From Pseudomonas sp. HMWF032 (GTDB taxonomy: Bacteria > Pseudomonadota > Gammaproteobacteria > Pseudomonadales > Pseudomonadaceae), in the NCBI RefSeq assembly GCF_003060885.1, contig NZ_QAIG01000005.1:668542-732541 (forward strand): a stretch of DNA of 64,000 bases, written 5' to 3'. A model generated the notes under the pieces. That model had not been told where the DNA came from and made no database searches. It worked only from the letters and a program-made list of their open reading frames with translations. The translations under genes were made by a program, and so were the position numbers. Shown one piece after another: positions 18,401-28,019 of this stretch (within the stretch, counting starts at the first letter, position 1; every line of letters begins with the position of its first letter).

Positions 18401-19684
18401 GCGCCGTCGGGTCTCCTGCAGCACCTGTGAGGCGCGCTGCTCTTCGGTGACGTCGCGCAGCACCCAGACAAAGCCGGTACGTCGGTTGTCTTCGCTGAGG
18501 TCGCTGCGGCTGATATCGAACAGATGGGTGTGGCCATTTTCCTGGATTTCTACCAGGTCCGGGCCCAGGTCGTTGTGCAATGCCGTGTCGTGCAGCAGGA
18601 GTGGGTCGAGGCGTGGCAGCAGGTCGAGCAGGTGCCAGTCATGCGCGTCGCTGGAACTCAGCCCGAACATCGCTTCAGCTTGCGGGTTGAGGTATTGCAG
18701 CTGACCGTTGCTGTCAGTGACCAGCACCCGCTCTTCAATGGCGCCAAGGACGCTGGCGGCCTGTTGCAAGGAGCGCCGCGAGGCGCTGTTGAGCGCGTGC
18801 AAGGCGCGTTGTTCACGCAACAGGCGATACAGTGCCAGCAATGTCAGGGTGGCGCAGAGAATAAACAACAGCAGTTTGCTGGCCTGCTGCGGCAGTTGCT
18901 GGGCACGTACCTTGCGCTCATTGAACAGTGCGCGCAGTTGCCAGTCGCTGCCCTTGAGCGGGGTTTCCAGCATGCTTTGGTCAAGGTTCTCGGCGGTAAC
19001 GGGAGGGGCGATGGTGGTGATGTCATCGTGTTGGGTGGTATTGCTGGCAAGCACCCGCTGTACGTTGCGGTCTTCCAGCAGCCATTGATGCGGGCTCTGA
19101 TGATGTTTCTGCAGCCAGCCGCTCAACGCCTGATTGCTCAGGCGCAGCACCCATACTCCGCTGGCCGGGCTGTCTGGGTTGTGCCGCAGCAGCAGATAGA
19201 TACGCCCGCGATCATTGGCGCTGAACGCGTAGAAAAAGCTTTCGCCCTGGCTGCGCTGCAGCAGCTCGCTCAGGTACAGCGCGTCATCACTCGGTGCATG
19301 GCTATCGGCGAGCACCTCACCTCGGGCATTGAGCCAGGCCAGGCTGCGCAGGGTGGGAAATACGCTGCGCAGGGTCTGCAGCAGTTCGTCGGCGTTACCC
19401 GTCGGGACTTTATGGTTTTGCAGCAGCGCCTGGCCGGCGCTGGCCTTGAGGTCCATGTTCAGGCTCAGATGGTTGGCCAGTTGTGAGCTGTAGGCCAGGC
19501 CCAGCTGACGCTGGTTGTCGAGCAGTTGCTGGGACTCCTGGCGCAACTGCCAGAGCAGCAGCACCAGCATGCTTAACACCAGCACCACCACCGCGCCGCG
19601 GGTCGGTCCACGCATCGCTTCGGCCGATAAGACGCCGGGCGTACGAGGATGGGAAGGGGGCGTGGCTGCTGACAACGAAGGCAT
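15437..19684 (-). CDS. morA: MorA-type membrane GGDEF/EAL sensor (c-di-GMP synthesis and breakdown)
   Basis: 1415 residues, the length I recall for P. aeruginosa MorA, in the same position next to glyA. There is a transmembrane helix at about 31-48, a periplasmic sensor region to about 268 and a second helix at 270-290. A string of PAS/PAC modules fills about 310-980, and GGDEF (G1059-F1063, RMGGDEF) is followed by EAL (E1191 in GAEALLRW, then DDFGTGYSSL). Both active-site motifs are intact, so both cyclase and phosphodiesterase activity are possible. The usual RxxD feedback site before GGDEF reads DSDD. Known role: control of flagellar timing, motility and biofilm. Start 19684 is preferred to longer in-frame options for length and N-terminus. 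Confidence 0.93.
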   Translation of the reverse strand: MPSLSAATPPSHPRTPGVLSAEAMRGPTRGAVVVLVLSMLVLLLWQLRQESQQLLDNQRQLGLAYSSQLANHLSLNMDLKASAGQALLQNHKVPTGNADELLQTLRSVFPTLRSLAWLNARGEVLADSHAPSDDALYLSELLQRSQGESFFYAFSANDRGRIYLLLRHNPDSPASGVWVLRLSNQALSGWLQKHHQSPHQWLLEDRNVQRVLASNTTQHDDITTIAPPVTAENLDQSMLETPLKGSDWQLRALFNERKVRAQQLPQQASKLLLFILCATLTLLALYRLLREQRALHALNSASRRSLQQAASVLGAIEERVLVTDSNGQLQYLNPQAEAMFGLSSSDAHDWHLLDLLPRLDPLLLHDTALHNDLGPDLVEIQENGHTHLFDISRSDLSEDNRRTGFVWVLRDVTEEQRASQVLQETRRRYQDIFDGTGTALCVLDLAELSSYLRQNQVRSSNELQGWLERDPQQHTEICQRLRLTETNQVALQLLGVESNQQAWQHLFNSGRLRPDGFRMQLLAALLNGSRQLEMERQIRTPQGHDRHLWLLLRLPESIDDLQAVTLSISDITNRKRIETSLIERERFWSDVVKAVPDTIYVHDMCSQRVMYSNNHLGPQLGYSKAEVHQLGERMWEKILHPDDVELYQRMRNIQQVVGNGLLMQFELRWRHRDGSWHWFDIREQALARDEQGRVSRLIGVAKDITEQITHSESLRTSEQRYRLLAESISDVIFSTDSHLELNYVSPSVKPVLGYDSEWVLANGFQSLATNPRQLIGVYELLDRVRNALGDPQRLAELREQFRPQLFVFDALRADGQKIPVELRLVPMWDDSGRFEGLLGVGRDISLQRRAEKDLRMAATVFEHSTAAILVTDPAGYIVQVNNAFSRVSGYSSRQILDQLPNVLTADTQQASHLAYVVRQLNQQGSWEGEVWLKRKNGEKFPAWVGITAVKDDDGDLVSYVCFFSDISERKASEQRIHRLAYYDALTQLPNRTLFQDRLHNALQHGERHQEWVVLMFLDLDRFKPINDSLGHAAGDRMLKDVAVRLSACVDSDDTVARMGGDEFTLLLRSQPQRDTAVTRAIHVGEQILASLEQPFILEGREFFVTASIGIALSPQDGNELSQLMKNADTAMYHAKERGKNNFQFYQADMNASALQRLELESDLRHALEQGEFRLDYQPQFSGDGKRLTGAEALLRWQHPLRGLVPPGEFIPVLEELGLVVQVGDWVLRESCRQLAEWHAAKVRVPKISVNLSARQFAEGNLHQRVEQIIQHSAIPAACLELELTESILMEDVTNAMQTLTSLKQLGVCIAIDDFGTGYSSLNYLKQFPIDVLKIDRSFVDGLPHGEQDGQIARAIIAMAHSLNLTVIAEGVETLAQLDFLRGHDCDEVQGFLLGRPMPAHQFTALFTGTALFMLS

Positions 19685-19954
19685 CCTGGGACTGCGCGAT
19701 AGGACTGACCCCTGAGGATGCTCGCATGGGCTAACTGCAGGGGGCGGGTAGCATGCCATAACCGTGGCAAAGTGCCAGCGCAGCCGACGAGCGTTGTTTG
19801 CCCTGTATCGCGCATTCCGGTAGCTTTGCCGCACGCGCGCGCGACTGTACGAACGACGCTGTGCGCCTGGCGGCACCGTCCCCGCCGTGTAGCCTCAGGC
19901 TGCACGCATCAGTTGGCGGCTTCTCTTTCGTTTCAACCCAGAACCAAGGTCATC

Positions 19955-21622
<1,668 letters not shown>

Positions 21623-21636
21623 GCCAGTTCGTTATT

Positions 21637-21662
21637 AAACGGAGCCGCAAGGCTCCGTTTTT
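21637..21662 (+). terminator. Rho-independent terminator of ettA
   Basis: AAACGGAGCC / GGCTCCGTTT with a GCAA tetraloop followed by TT. Confidence 0.92.
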
Positions 21663-21765
21663 GTTTGTGGCGCACAGGCAGAGAGTGTTCTTTCACTGAT
21701 CTGCGGCAGTTTTCCGGTGATAGGCCGGCGCAAACTGTTCAGGCTGTATTGCGAGGAATACTGCC

Positions 21766-22086
21766 ATGACCCGTTTCGATCCTCAGATAACGCTTTACCG
21801 TCTGCTTAATGAATACACTGCACGTGCCCATGCGATTCGGCGCGACCTGGCGAATCGCCACGCGATGGCCGCCGGCGACCAAGCTCAGCTGCGGCAGAAC
21901 GATGACGTTCTGCAGGCATTGTTGTTAGAAGCCGAGGATGCATTGCGCCAGGTCGGCCTGGCCAAACTGCGTCTGGCTGAAGGGCGCTACGGACTGTGCC
22001 TGGGCTGTGGATCACGCATCAGCCCGGAACGACTCGAAGCGTTACCGATTGCGGAGTACTGCCTGGTTTGCGCTGAACGGTATTGA
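21766..22086 (+). CDS. DksA/TraR-family zinc-finger protein
   Basis: 106 residues with an N-terminal helical part and a C4 zinc finger (C78-x2-C81 and C99-x2-C102). DksA-family proteins bind the RNA polymerase secondary channel. This short form lacks the full DksA coiled coil, so it is closer to TraR/YbiI-like proteins. Its target promoters cannot be read from sequence. GCGAGGAATACTGCC precedes the ATG. Its stop is two bases from the stop of the convergent antiporter gene. A similar gene is next to the Lon-like protease in P. aeruginosa as I recall. Confidence 0.88.
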   Translation: MTRFDPQITLYRLLNEYTARAHAIRRDLANRHAMAAGDQAQLRQNDDVLQALLLEAEDALRQVGLAKLRLAEGRYGLCLGCGSRISPERLEALPIAEYCLVCAERY

Positions 22087-22088
22087 AT

Positions 22089-23723
22089 TCAGCGCTGCCG
22101 GATTTCTGCCAGCAGACGACGCGCTGCCGTTTCGGCGGCATCGCTGTATGGCCGCAGGACGCTGGCGGCTCCGGCGTGATGCAACGCCTCGGCGTCGCCG
22201 GCACGAAAGGCGCTGAGGGTGATCTGGCCCTTGAATGCGGCGCTGCGCAAGGCGCGCAGGAGAATGGCGTTGACCTCGCGCTGAGGAATGGTGCTGATCA
22301 GGGCCTGGGCGTGGCTGAGTGGCATATGGCTGAGAAAGTCCGCATCTTCGGCGTCGCCATAGCACACGGTCAGGCCTTCCTCGCGGGCTTGTGCCAGCGC
22401 CTGTGGGTCGAAGTCCACCCCCAGTACCCGCCTTCCGCCTTGCTGTAACTGGCTGGCCAGGTTGCGGCCATAACGGCCCATGCCATATACGATGATATCC
22501 GGCTGGTCGCCGGGGGCTGCCGTGTCGTCAGCGTTCTCGCGGTGGGCGATGGCGCGTTCAAATACGCCCAGCCAGGGCGAGAAGCGCACAAACAGCGGTT
22601 GTGCGTAGAGAATCATATAAGTCGACAGGGTGATGGTAATCAGCCCGACCAGCGTCGTCAGGCCCAGCGCCGGCTGGCCGATATGTCCAAGGCCGATGCC
22701 CATGGCCACGAAAATGATGGAGAACTCGCTGATCTGCGCCACGGTTAGTCCGGCCATGAATCCTGTGCGTTTGCGGTAGCCCATCCAGCCCATGATCGCC
22801 ATGACGATCAACGGGTTACCGATCAGGACAAAGGCCGAGAGGATCAGCGCGCTGCCGACTTGACCGTGGATATAGGCAAAGTCCAGCTGCAAACCCAGGT
22901 GCAGAAAGAAGAACAGCAGAAGGAAGTCGCGCAAGCTGGTCAGGCGGCTGGCCACGGCTTCGCGCAGTGACGTGGAGGCCAGGGAAAACCCGGCCAGAAA
23001 GGCGCCAATTTCCTTGGACAGGCCCAGCGAGTCCGCCCCGGCTGCCAGCAGGGTGCCCCAGGCAATGGCCATCAGCATGAGCAGCTCCGGGGAGTCCGCC
23101 ATCATGTTCAGCAGCCGGGGCAGGGCGTAGCGCATTAGTAGAAACAACACCGCCAGGCTGCCCAGCAGCGTGAGGCTGAGTAGCCATGGCGACATCGCCG
23201 GTTGCTCGGCGGTGCCCGGCTGGTACAGGTTGAGGCCCAGCATGGCCAGCACCACGGCAATGTCCTGAACAATCAGAAAGCCCATGGCGATGCGCCCGTG
23301 CAGCGAGTCGATCTCGCCTTTGTCAGAGAGCAGCTTGACGATGATGATGGTGCTGGAGAACGTCAGGGCAACGGCCACATACAAGGCGGTCAGCCATTCC
23401 AGACCCAGCAGGTAACAGAGGATGAAACCGAAGACGATGGTAAAACTCAGCTGACCCAGCCCGGTGGCCAAGGCTACCGGGCCGAGGGTGCGGACCAGGC
23501 GCATGTCCAGTTTGAGGCCGACCACGAACAGCAGTACGGTGATGCCGATTTCCGCCAATAGCTGCAGGGGTTCGTTCTCACTGCTCAGGCCCAGCACGGC
23601 AGGCCCAGCCAGAATGCCCACCAGGATATAAGCGATGATCAGTGGCTGGCGCAATTTGACCGCGATGCCCCCAACCACCGCGGACAGGGCCAGCAGGATG
23701 GCGACCTCCTGAAACAGATTCAT
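22089..23723 (-). CDS. Cation:proton antiporter with RCK_N domain (CPA2, YbaL/KefB-like)
   Basis: 544 residues. Residues about 1-380 form a Na+/H+-exchanger type membrane domain of 11-13 helices, with the family motif FVVGLKLDMRLVRTLGP and a GFLIVQDIAVV core helix. After a short linker comes a cytoplasmic Rossmann domain (IIVYGMGRYGRNLASQL, then VLGVDFDP) that binds NAD(H) or nucleotides and gates transport. The length and lack of a KefF partner make YbaL-like a better label than KefB/KefC. Ion specificity (K+ or Na+) is not readable. Start 23723 has GAGGAGTGCTGC upstream. Confidence 0.9.
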   Translation of the reverse strand: MNLFQEVAILLALSAVVGGIAVKLRQPLIIAYILVGILAGPAVLGLSSENEPLQLLAEIGITVLLFVVGLKLDMRLVRTLGPVALATGLGQLSFTIVFGFILCYLLGLEWLTALYVAVALTFSSTIIIVKLLSDKGEIDSLHGRIAMGFLIVQDIAVVLAMLGLNLYQPGTAEQPAMSPWLLSLTLLGSLAVLFLLMRYALPRLLNMMADSPELLMLMAIAWGTLLAAGADSLGLSKEIGAFLAGFSLASTSLREAVASRLTSLRDFLLLFFFLHLGLQLDFAYIHGQVGSALILSAFVLIGNPLIVMAIMGWMGYRKRTGFMAGLTVAQISEFSIIFVAMGIGLGHIGQPALGLTTLVGLITITLSTYMILYAQPLFVRFSPWLGVFERAIAHRENADDTAAPGDQPDIIVYGMGRYGRNLASQLQQGGRRVLGVDFDPQALAQAREEGLTVCYGDAEDADFLSHMPLSHAQALISTIPQREVNAILLRALRSAAFKGQITLSAFRAGDAEALHHAGAASVLRPYSDAAETAARRLLAEIRQR

Positions 23724-23859
23724 GCAGCACTCCTCGGTAGTTGGGCGTGATTGTAGGAGCCTCCATCGAGGCTGCGCTTGCGTTGCGTCAAGCATACGGC
23801 TTGTGGATGAAGGCTGATGGGGTGATTATTTCGCCAGCCCCTCTGTCCAAGGATTTCCA

Positions 23860-26322
23860 ATGCCAGACTCCGTCGCAGCCCATTTGCGCCTTGCGCCTGA
23901 ATCCCTGACCCGCCCTTTTGCTCCCGAGCAGTTCAATTTCACCAGCACCGCAGACCTGGAGCCCTTCCGTGGCGTATTGGGTCAGGAGCGCGCCGTCGAG
24001 GCACTGCAGTTCGGCGTGGCGATGCCGCGCCCCGGTTATAACGTGTTTGTCATGGGCGAGCCCGGTACCGGGCGTTTCTCCTTCGTCAAACGCTACCTCA
24101 AGGCTGAAGCCAAGCGCCTGGAGACCCCGGCTGACCGGGTGTACGTCAACCATTTTGACGAGCCCCGCGAGCCGCGCGCGCTGGAGCTGCCGTCCGGCAC
24201 TGCCGGCGAATTTCTCGCTGACATCAACGGCCTGATCGATAACCTGCTGGCGACTTTCCCGGCGGTGTTCGAGCACCCCTCGTTCCAGCAGAAGAAAAAC
24301 GCCATCGACCGCGACTTCAACAAGCGCTACGACCAGGCCCTGGATGTGGTCGAGCGCCTGTCGCTGGAAAAGAGCGTCGCGCTATACCGTGACAGCAGCA
24401 ACATCGCCTTCACCCCGATGCTCGATGGCAAGGCGCTGGATGAGGCCGAGTTTGCCCAGCTGCCGGAAGCCGAGCGCGAGCGCTTCCATGCCGATATCGC
24501 CACCCTGGAAGAACGCCTCAACGAGGAGCTGTCCAGCCTGCCGCAGTGGAAGCGCGAGTCGAGCAACCTGCTGCGTCAGCTCAATGAAGAAACCATCACC
24601 ATTGCCCTGCAACCGCTGCTGGCGCCGCTGTCGCAGAAGTACGCGGAAAACGCCGGGGTCTGCGCCTACCTGCAGGCGGTGCAGGTCAATCTGCTGAAGA
24701 CCGTGGTCGATCAACTGGTCGAAGTGGAAAAGGCCGACGCCCAGACCCGCAAGCTGCTCGAAGAGCAGTACTGCCCGAGCCTGGTGGTCGGTCATCACGC
24801 CCAGGGCGGCGCACCGGTGGTCTTCGAGCCGCACCCGACCTACGACAACCTGTTTGGTCGTATCGAATACAACACCGATCAGGGCGCGCTCTACACCAGT
24901 TACCGCCAGCTGCGCCCAGGCGCATTGCACCGCGCCAACGGCGGCTTTCTGATTCTTGAAGCGGAGAAGATGCTTGGTGAGCCGTTTGTCTGGGATGCGC
25001 TAAAGCGCGCCCTGCAATCGCGCCAGTTGAAAATGGAGTCGCCGCTGGGCGATCTCGGCCGCATCGCCACGGTGACCCTGACCCCGCAGATGATTCCGCT
25101 GCACCTCAAGGTGGTGATCATCGGCTCGCGTCAGCTGTATTACACGCTGCAGGACCTCGATCCGGACTTCCAGGAGATGTTCCGTGTGCTGGTCGACTTC
25201 GATGAAGACATCCCGCTGGCCGACGACAGCCTGGAGCAGTTCGCCCAGCTGATGAAAACCCGCACCTCGGAAGAGGGCATGGCGCCGCTGACCGCTGCTG
25301 CTGTGGCGCGGGTGGCGACCTACAGCGCGCGCCTGGCCGAGCATCAGGGGCGTTTGTCGGCGCGTATTGGTGATCTGTTTCAACTGGTCAGCGAAGCCGA
25401 TTTTATCCGCAGCCTGGCTGGGGATGAGGTGACCGACGCCGGGCATATCGAGCGCGCGCTAAAGGCCAAGGCCACCCGCACCGGTCGCGTGTCGGCGCGG
25501 ATCATCGACGACATGCTGGCCGGTATCATCTTGATCGACACCGCCGGCGCGGCCGTGGGCAAGTGCAACGGCCTGACTGTGCTGGAAGTCGGCGACTCGG
25601 CTTTCGGTGTGCCAGCGCGGATTTCCGCCACGGTCTATCCGGGTGGCAGCGGCATCGTCGACATCGAGCGTGAGGTCAATCTGGGTCAGCCGATCCACTC
25701 CAAGGGCGTGATGATCCTCACCGGCTACCTCGGCAGCCGCTATGCCCAGGAATTCCCCCTGGAGATTTCCGCGAGCATCGCCCTGGAGCAGTCCTACGGC
25801 TATGTCGACGGTGACAGCGCCTCGCTGGGTGAGGTCTGCACATTGATCTCGGCCTTGTCGCGCACGCCGCTCAAGCAGTGCTTCGCCATTACCGGCTCGA
25901 TCAACCAGTTTGGTGAAGTGCAGGCGGTGGGTGGGGTCAACGAGAAGATCGAAGGCTTCTTCCGCCTTTGCGAAGCACGCGGTTTGACCGGTGAGCAGGG
26001 GGCGATCATCCCGCACTCCAACGTCACCACCCTGATGCTTGATGAGCGGGTGCTGCAGGCGGTGCGTGCCGGGCAGTTCCATATCTATGCTGTGCGTCAT
26101 GTCGACGAGGCGTTGGGCCTGCTGGTCGGTGAAGAGGCCGGGTCGCCCAATGAGCAGGGGCAATTCCCCGCGGGCAGCGTCAATGCCCGGGTGGTTGAGC
26201 GCCTGCGCGATATCGCCGCCATGGGGATGGAGGACGAGGATAAGGAGGAGCCTAAGAAAGAGGAGCCGGCGGCTGCGGCCAAGGAGAAGAAGCCGCGGGC
26301 GAAAAAGCCAACAGCGGAATGA
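23860..26322 (+). CDS. Lon-like ATP-dependent serine protease (AAA_32 / Lon_C type, LonB-like)
   Basis: 820 residues. The N-terminal half is an AAA-like region, with a Walker A-like loop in which the lysine is replaced by arginine (GEPGTGRFSF near residue 67). The C-terminal third is a Lon protease domain with catalytic S653 (DGDSAS) and K696 (VNEKIEG), 43 residues apart as in Lon. There is no N-terminal Lon substrate domain. The last 30 residues are a charged K/E/P/A-rich tail that looks disordered. This family is a soluble stress-associated protease of uncertain substrates. AAGGATTTCCA precedes the ATG. Confidence 0.9.
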   Translation: MPDSVAAHLRLAPESLTRPFAPEQFNFTSTADLEPFRGVLGQERAVEALQFGVAMPRPGYNVFVMGEPGTGRFSFVKRYLKAEAKRLETPADRVYVNHFDEPREPRALELPSGTAGEFLADINGLIDNLLATFPAVFEHPSFQQKKNAIDRDFNKRYDQALDVVERLSLEKSVALYRDSSNIAFTPMLDGKALDEAEFAQLPEAERERFHADIATLEERLNEELSSLPQWKRESSNLLRQLNEETITIALQPLLAPLSQKYAENAGVCAYLQAVQVNLLKTVVDQLVEVEKADAQTRKLLEEQYCPSLVVGHHAQGGAPVVFEPHPTYDNLFGRIEYNTDQGALYTSYRQLRPGALHRANGGFLILEAEKMLGEPFVWDALKRALQSRQLKMESPLGDLGRIATVTLTPQMIPLHLKVVIIGSRQLYYTLQDLDPDFQEMFRVLVDFDEDIPLADDSLEQFAQLMKTRTSEEGMAPLTAAAVARVATYSARLAEHQGRLSARIGDLFQLVSEADFIRSLAGDEVTDAGHIERALKAKATRTGRVSARIIDDMLAGIILIDTAGAAVGKCNGLTVLEVGDSAFGVPARISATVYPGGSGIVDIEREVNLGQPIHSKGVMILTGYLGSRYAQEFPLEISASIALEQSYGYVDGDSASLGEVCTLISALSRTPLKQCFAITGSINQFGEVQAVGGVNEKIEGFFRLCEARGLTGEQGAIIPHSNVTTLMLDERVLQAVRAGQFHIYAVRHVDEALGLLVGEEAGSPNEQGQFPAGSVNARVVERLRDIAAMGMEDEDKEEPKKEEPAAAAKEKKPRAKKPTAE

Positions 26323-26429
26323 CAGGTGTATATGCACCATTCGTCCGGTGGCTGGTCAGTCATTGAACGAATGGTTCGGGCGGGCAGGGCGACTGGCTCT
26401 GCTCGCCTTTTCCTCACTTCATCCACACA

Positions 26430-26455
26430 GTTATCCACAGCTTGTGGGGATAACT
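26430..26455. promoter_or_regulatory. Pair of facing DnaA-box sequences
   Basis: TTATCCACA (26431-26439, perfect consensus) faces TGTGGGGATAA (26444-26454), whose complement is TTATCCCCACA. Together they form an imperfect palindrome just upstream of the small ORF at 26521. Confidence 0.55.
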
Positions 26456-26520
26456 GCTGGCTTCCCACTGGTGCGTGCTCGGGTGTAGGCTGAATGCCTG
26501 CTTCCGAGAGGGTCGTCGCC

Positions 26521-26862
26521 ATGTCGCGCAACCTCAATCTCACCCGCCATTGCCTGGGCCTGGATACCCGGATTGAGTGTGCGGTACTGCCACTGGCCGG
26601 CAACAACGGTCTCTGGACGCTGATCTGCGCGGCCGGCATGTCCGGTTCGCAACCCTCTGCCATCAAGGCGCAAGGCCCGTTCCACGGGGCTTGTGAGGCA
26701 GAAAGCATCCTCGCTGACATTGCCGATAACCTTCGCGGCATGGGCTATGAGCCCTGTGTTGACGTGCCCATCTGGCGCCTGCATATCCAGGCCCGGCTGC
26801 GGCAGCTGAATGGTGAACGCGGGCATCCGCTTAGCCATTGTCAGTTCCGCCCAGAAACCTGA
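26521..26862 (+). CDS. Conserved hypothetical protein between the Lon-like protease and yqhA
   Basis: 113 residues; no domain I recognise. It contains four to five scattered cysteines and histidines (RHCLGLDTRIECAV, YEPCVDV, SHCQFRP) and is probably a small soluble globular protein. The ATG at 26521 follows GAGAGGGTCGTCGCC; an ATG at 26494 would add nine residues. A protein in the same position exists in P. aeruginosa, as I recall, without a known function. DnaA-box sequences lie on both sides of it. Confidence 0.72.
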   Translation: MSRNLNLTRHCLGLDTRIECAVLPLAGNNGLWTLICAAGMSGSQPSAIKAQGPFHGACEAESILADIADNLRGMGYEPCVDVPIWRLHIQARLRQLNGERGHPLSHCQFRPET

Positions 26863-26949
26863 GTGGCAGTCTGGCGCTGACGTGTACAGCCCTTGTAAAG
26901 CCTTGCTCGGGCGGGCCTGCAGTCATTAATCCTGACCCCATGAACAAGG

Positions 26950-26958
26950 TTATCCACA
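26950..26958. promoter_or_regulatory. DnaA box
   Basis: TTATCCACA, perfect consensus, in the gap between the hypothetical ORF and yqhA, 111 bases before the yqhA start. Confidence 0.5.
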
Positions 26959-27068
26959 GTTGGCGGGGATAGCTCCGGCAAGTGCATGCTCTGTGCTATG
27001 TCAGTCTTGTCTGGCCCAGTACGCTGGGTATACTCGCCGGCAGTTTTGAACCCCTGAGTGAGCCCTTT

Positions 27069-27563
27069 ATGGAACGCTTTATCGAAAACGCCATGTACGC
27101 CTCCCGCTGGCTGCTGGCTCCCATCTATTTCGGCCTGTCGCTGGCCTTGTTGGCCCTGGCGCTGAAGTTCTTCCAGGAAGTCTTCCATATCCTGCCGAAC
27201 GTGTTTGCCATGGCTGAAGCCGACTTGATCCTGGTGCTGCTGTCGTTGATTGACATGGCGTTGGTCGGCGGTCTGCTGGTGATGGTGATGATCTCTGGTT
27301 ACGAAAACTTTGTGTCCCAGCTGGATATTGAGGAAGGCACTGAAAAACTCAGCTGGCTGGGCAAGATGGACTCCAGCTCGCTGAAGATGAAAGTGGCGGC
27401 GTCCATCGTGGCGATTTCCTCGATTCATCTGCTCAAGGTCTTCATGAATGCGCAGAACATCGAAGACAGCAAACTGATGTGGTATGTGATCATTCACATG
27501 GCCTTTGTGCTTTCAGCCTTCGCCATGGGCTATCTGGACAAGTTGACCAAGCACGACCACTGA
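27069..27563 (+). CDS. UPF0114 (YqhA) family inner-membrane protein
   Basis: 164 residues, identical in length to E. coli YqhA, with four hydrophobic segments at about 13-38, 50-75, 105-125 and 135-155. The conserved features [37 protein letters not shown] and [15 protein letters not shown] identify the family. The molecular function is unknown. The start used gives the family N-terminus; upstream in-frame codons belong to untranslated sequence. It is followed by a terminator and is probably a single-gene unit. Confidence 0.93.
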   Translation: MERFIENAMYASRWLLAPIYFGLSLALLALALKFFQEVFHILPNVFAMAEADLILVLLSLIDMALVGGLLVMVMISGYENFVSQLDIEEGTEKLSWLGKMDSSSLKMKVAASIVAISSIHLLKVFMNAQNIEDSKLMWYVIIHMAFVLSAFAMGYLDKLTKHDH

Positions 27564-27582
27564 TCCATGACCTGTGCGACTC

Positions 27583-27616
27583 ACCGCCCGGCCGTTGTAA
27601 AACGGACGGGCGGTTT
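27583..27616 (+). terminator. Rho-independent terminator of yqhA
   Basis: ACCGCCCG pairs with CGGGCGGT, and CCGT with ACGG inside it (one mismatch between); TTTGCTTTG follows. Confidence 0.75.
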
Positions 27617-27642
27617 GCTTTGTGCCTTGTGCTTTTGCTGTG

Positions 27643-27680
27643 TTGTACAAGAATTGTATTTGTATGGAATTCTGTATAAC
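27643..27680 (+). promoter_or_regulatory. AT-rich promoter with repeated TTGTA motifs before the photolyase operon
   Basis: TTGTAC (27643), TTGTAT (27654), TTGTAT (27660) and CTGTAT (27672) occur within 35 bases; the first lies in the palindrome TTGTACAA. TATAAC at 27675-27680 could be the -10. The sequence is strikingly AT-rich against its surroundings. Such repeated TGTA motifs resemble operators of MerR-type light regulators (LitR/CarH), which control photolyase genes in other pseudomonads; that assignment is inference. Confidence 0.5.
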
Positions 27681-27702
27681 TTTGCTTGCATGAGGATATG
27701 CC

Positions 27703-28008
27703 ATGAACCTTCAAGATCTTTCGCTGCACGCCCATGCCGGGCATATCGATGCCCTTAACCTGATTTCTATTGAGGGTGGTATCTATCTGTTGGAGGCGCA
27801 TATGGAAGGACGCGCTCATCCGCTTAGCGATGGCCATGGCAAGACCTTGCACCTGCGCTCAGTCGAGCATGCTCGAGATCTGCTGCATGATCTCCCACGC
27901 CTGCCTTTTCATCTGGTGCATGCCGTGGTGCATGACGAGATGTGCGGCATGCAGGATGGCAGCCAAGACACCTTGCGCGTGCCGATTTCCTTCAATTCCT
28001 CCTGGTAA
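27703..28008 (+). CDS. Small conserved protein, probably DUF6482 family
   Basis: 101 residues beginning MNLQDLSLHAHAGHIDALNL, soluble, rich in histidine and acidic residues, with LISIEGGIYLLEAHMEG and HLRSVEHARDLL. I recognise it as a short pseudomonad family most likely named DUF6482; function unknown. TGAGGATATGCC precedes the ATG. It ends 11 bases before the photolyase start, so it is the first gene of that operon. Confidence 0.75.
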   Translation: MNLQDLSLHAHAGHIDALNLISIEGGIYLLEAHMEGRAHPLSDGHGKTLHLRSVEHARDLLHDLPRLPFHLVHAVVHDEMCGMQDGSQDTLRVPISFNSSW

Positions 28009-28019
28009 CGACTCTGCCT

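Noticed and set aside
23745..23785. Third REP-like hairpin (TGTAGGAGCCTCCATCGAGG)
   Set aside because: Only the first nine bases match a REP; the rest is an unrelated small hairpin, so I did not list it.
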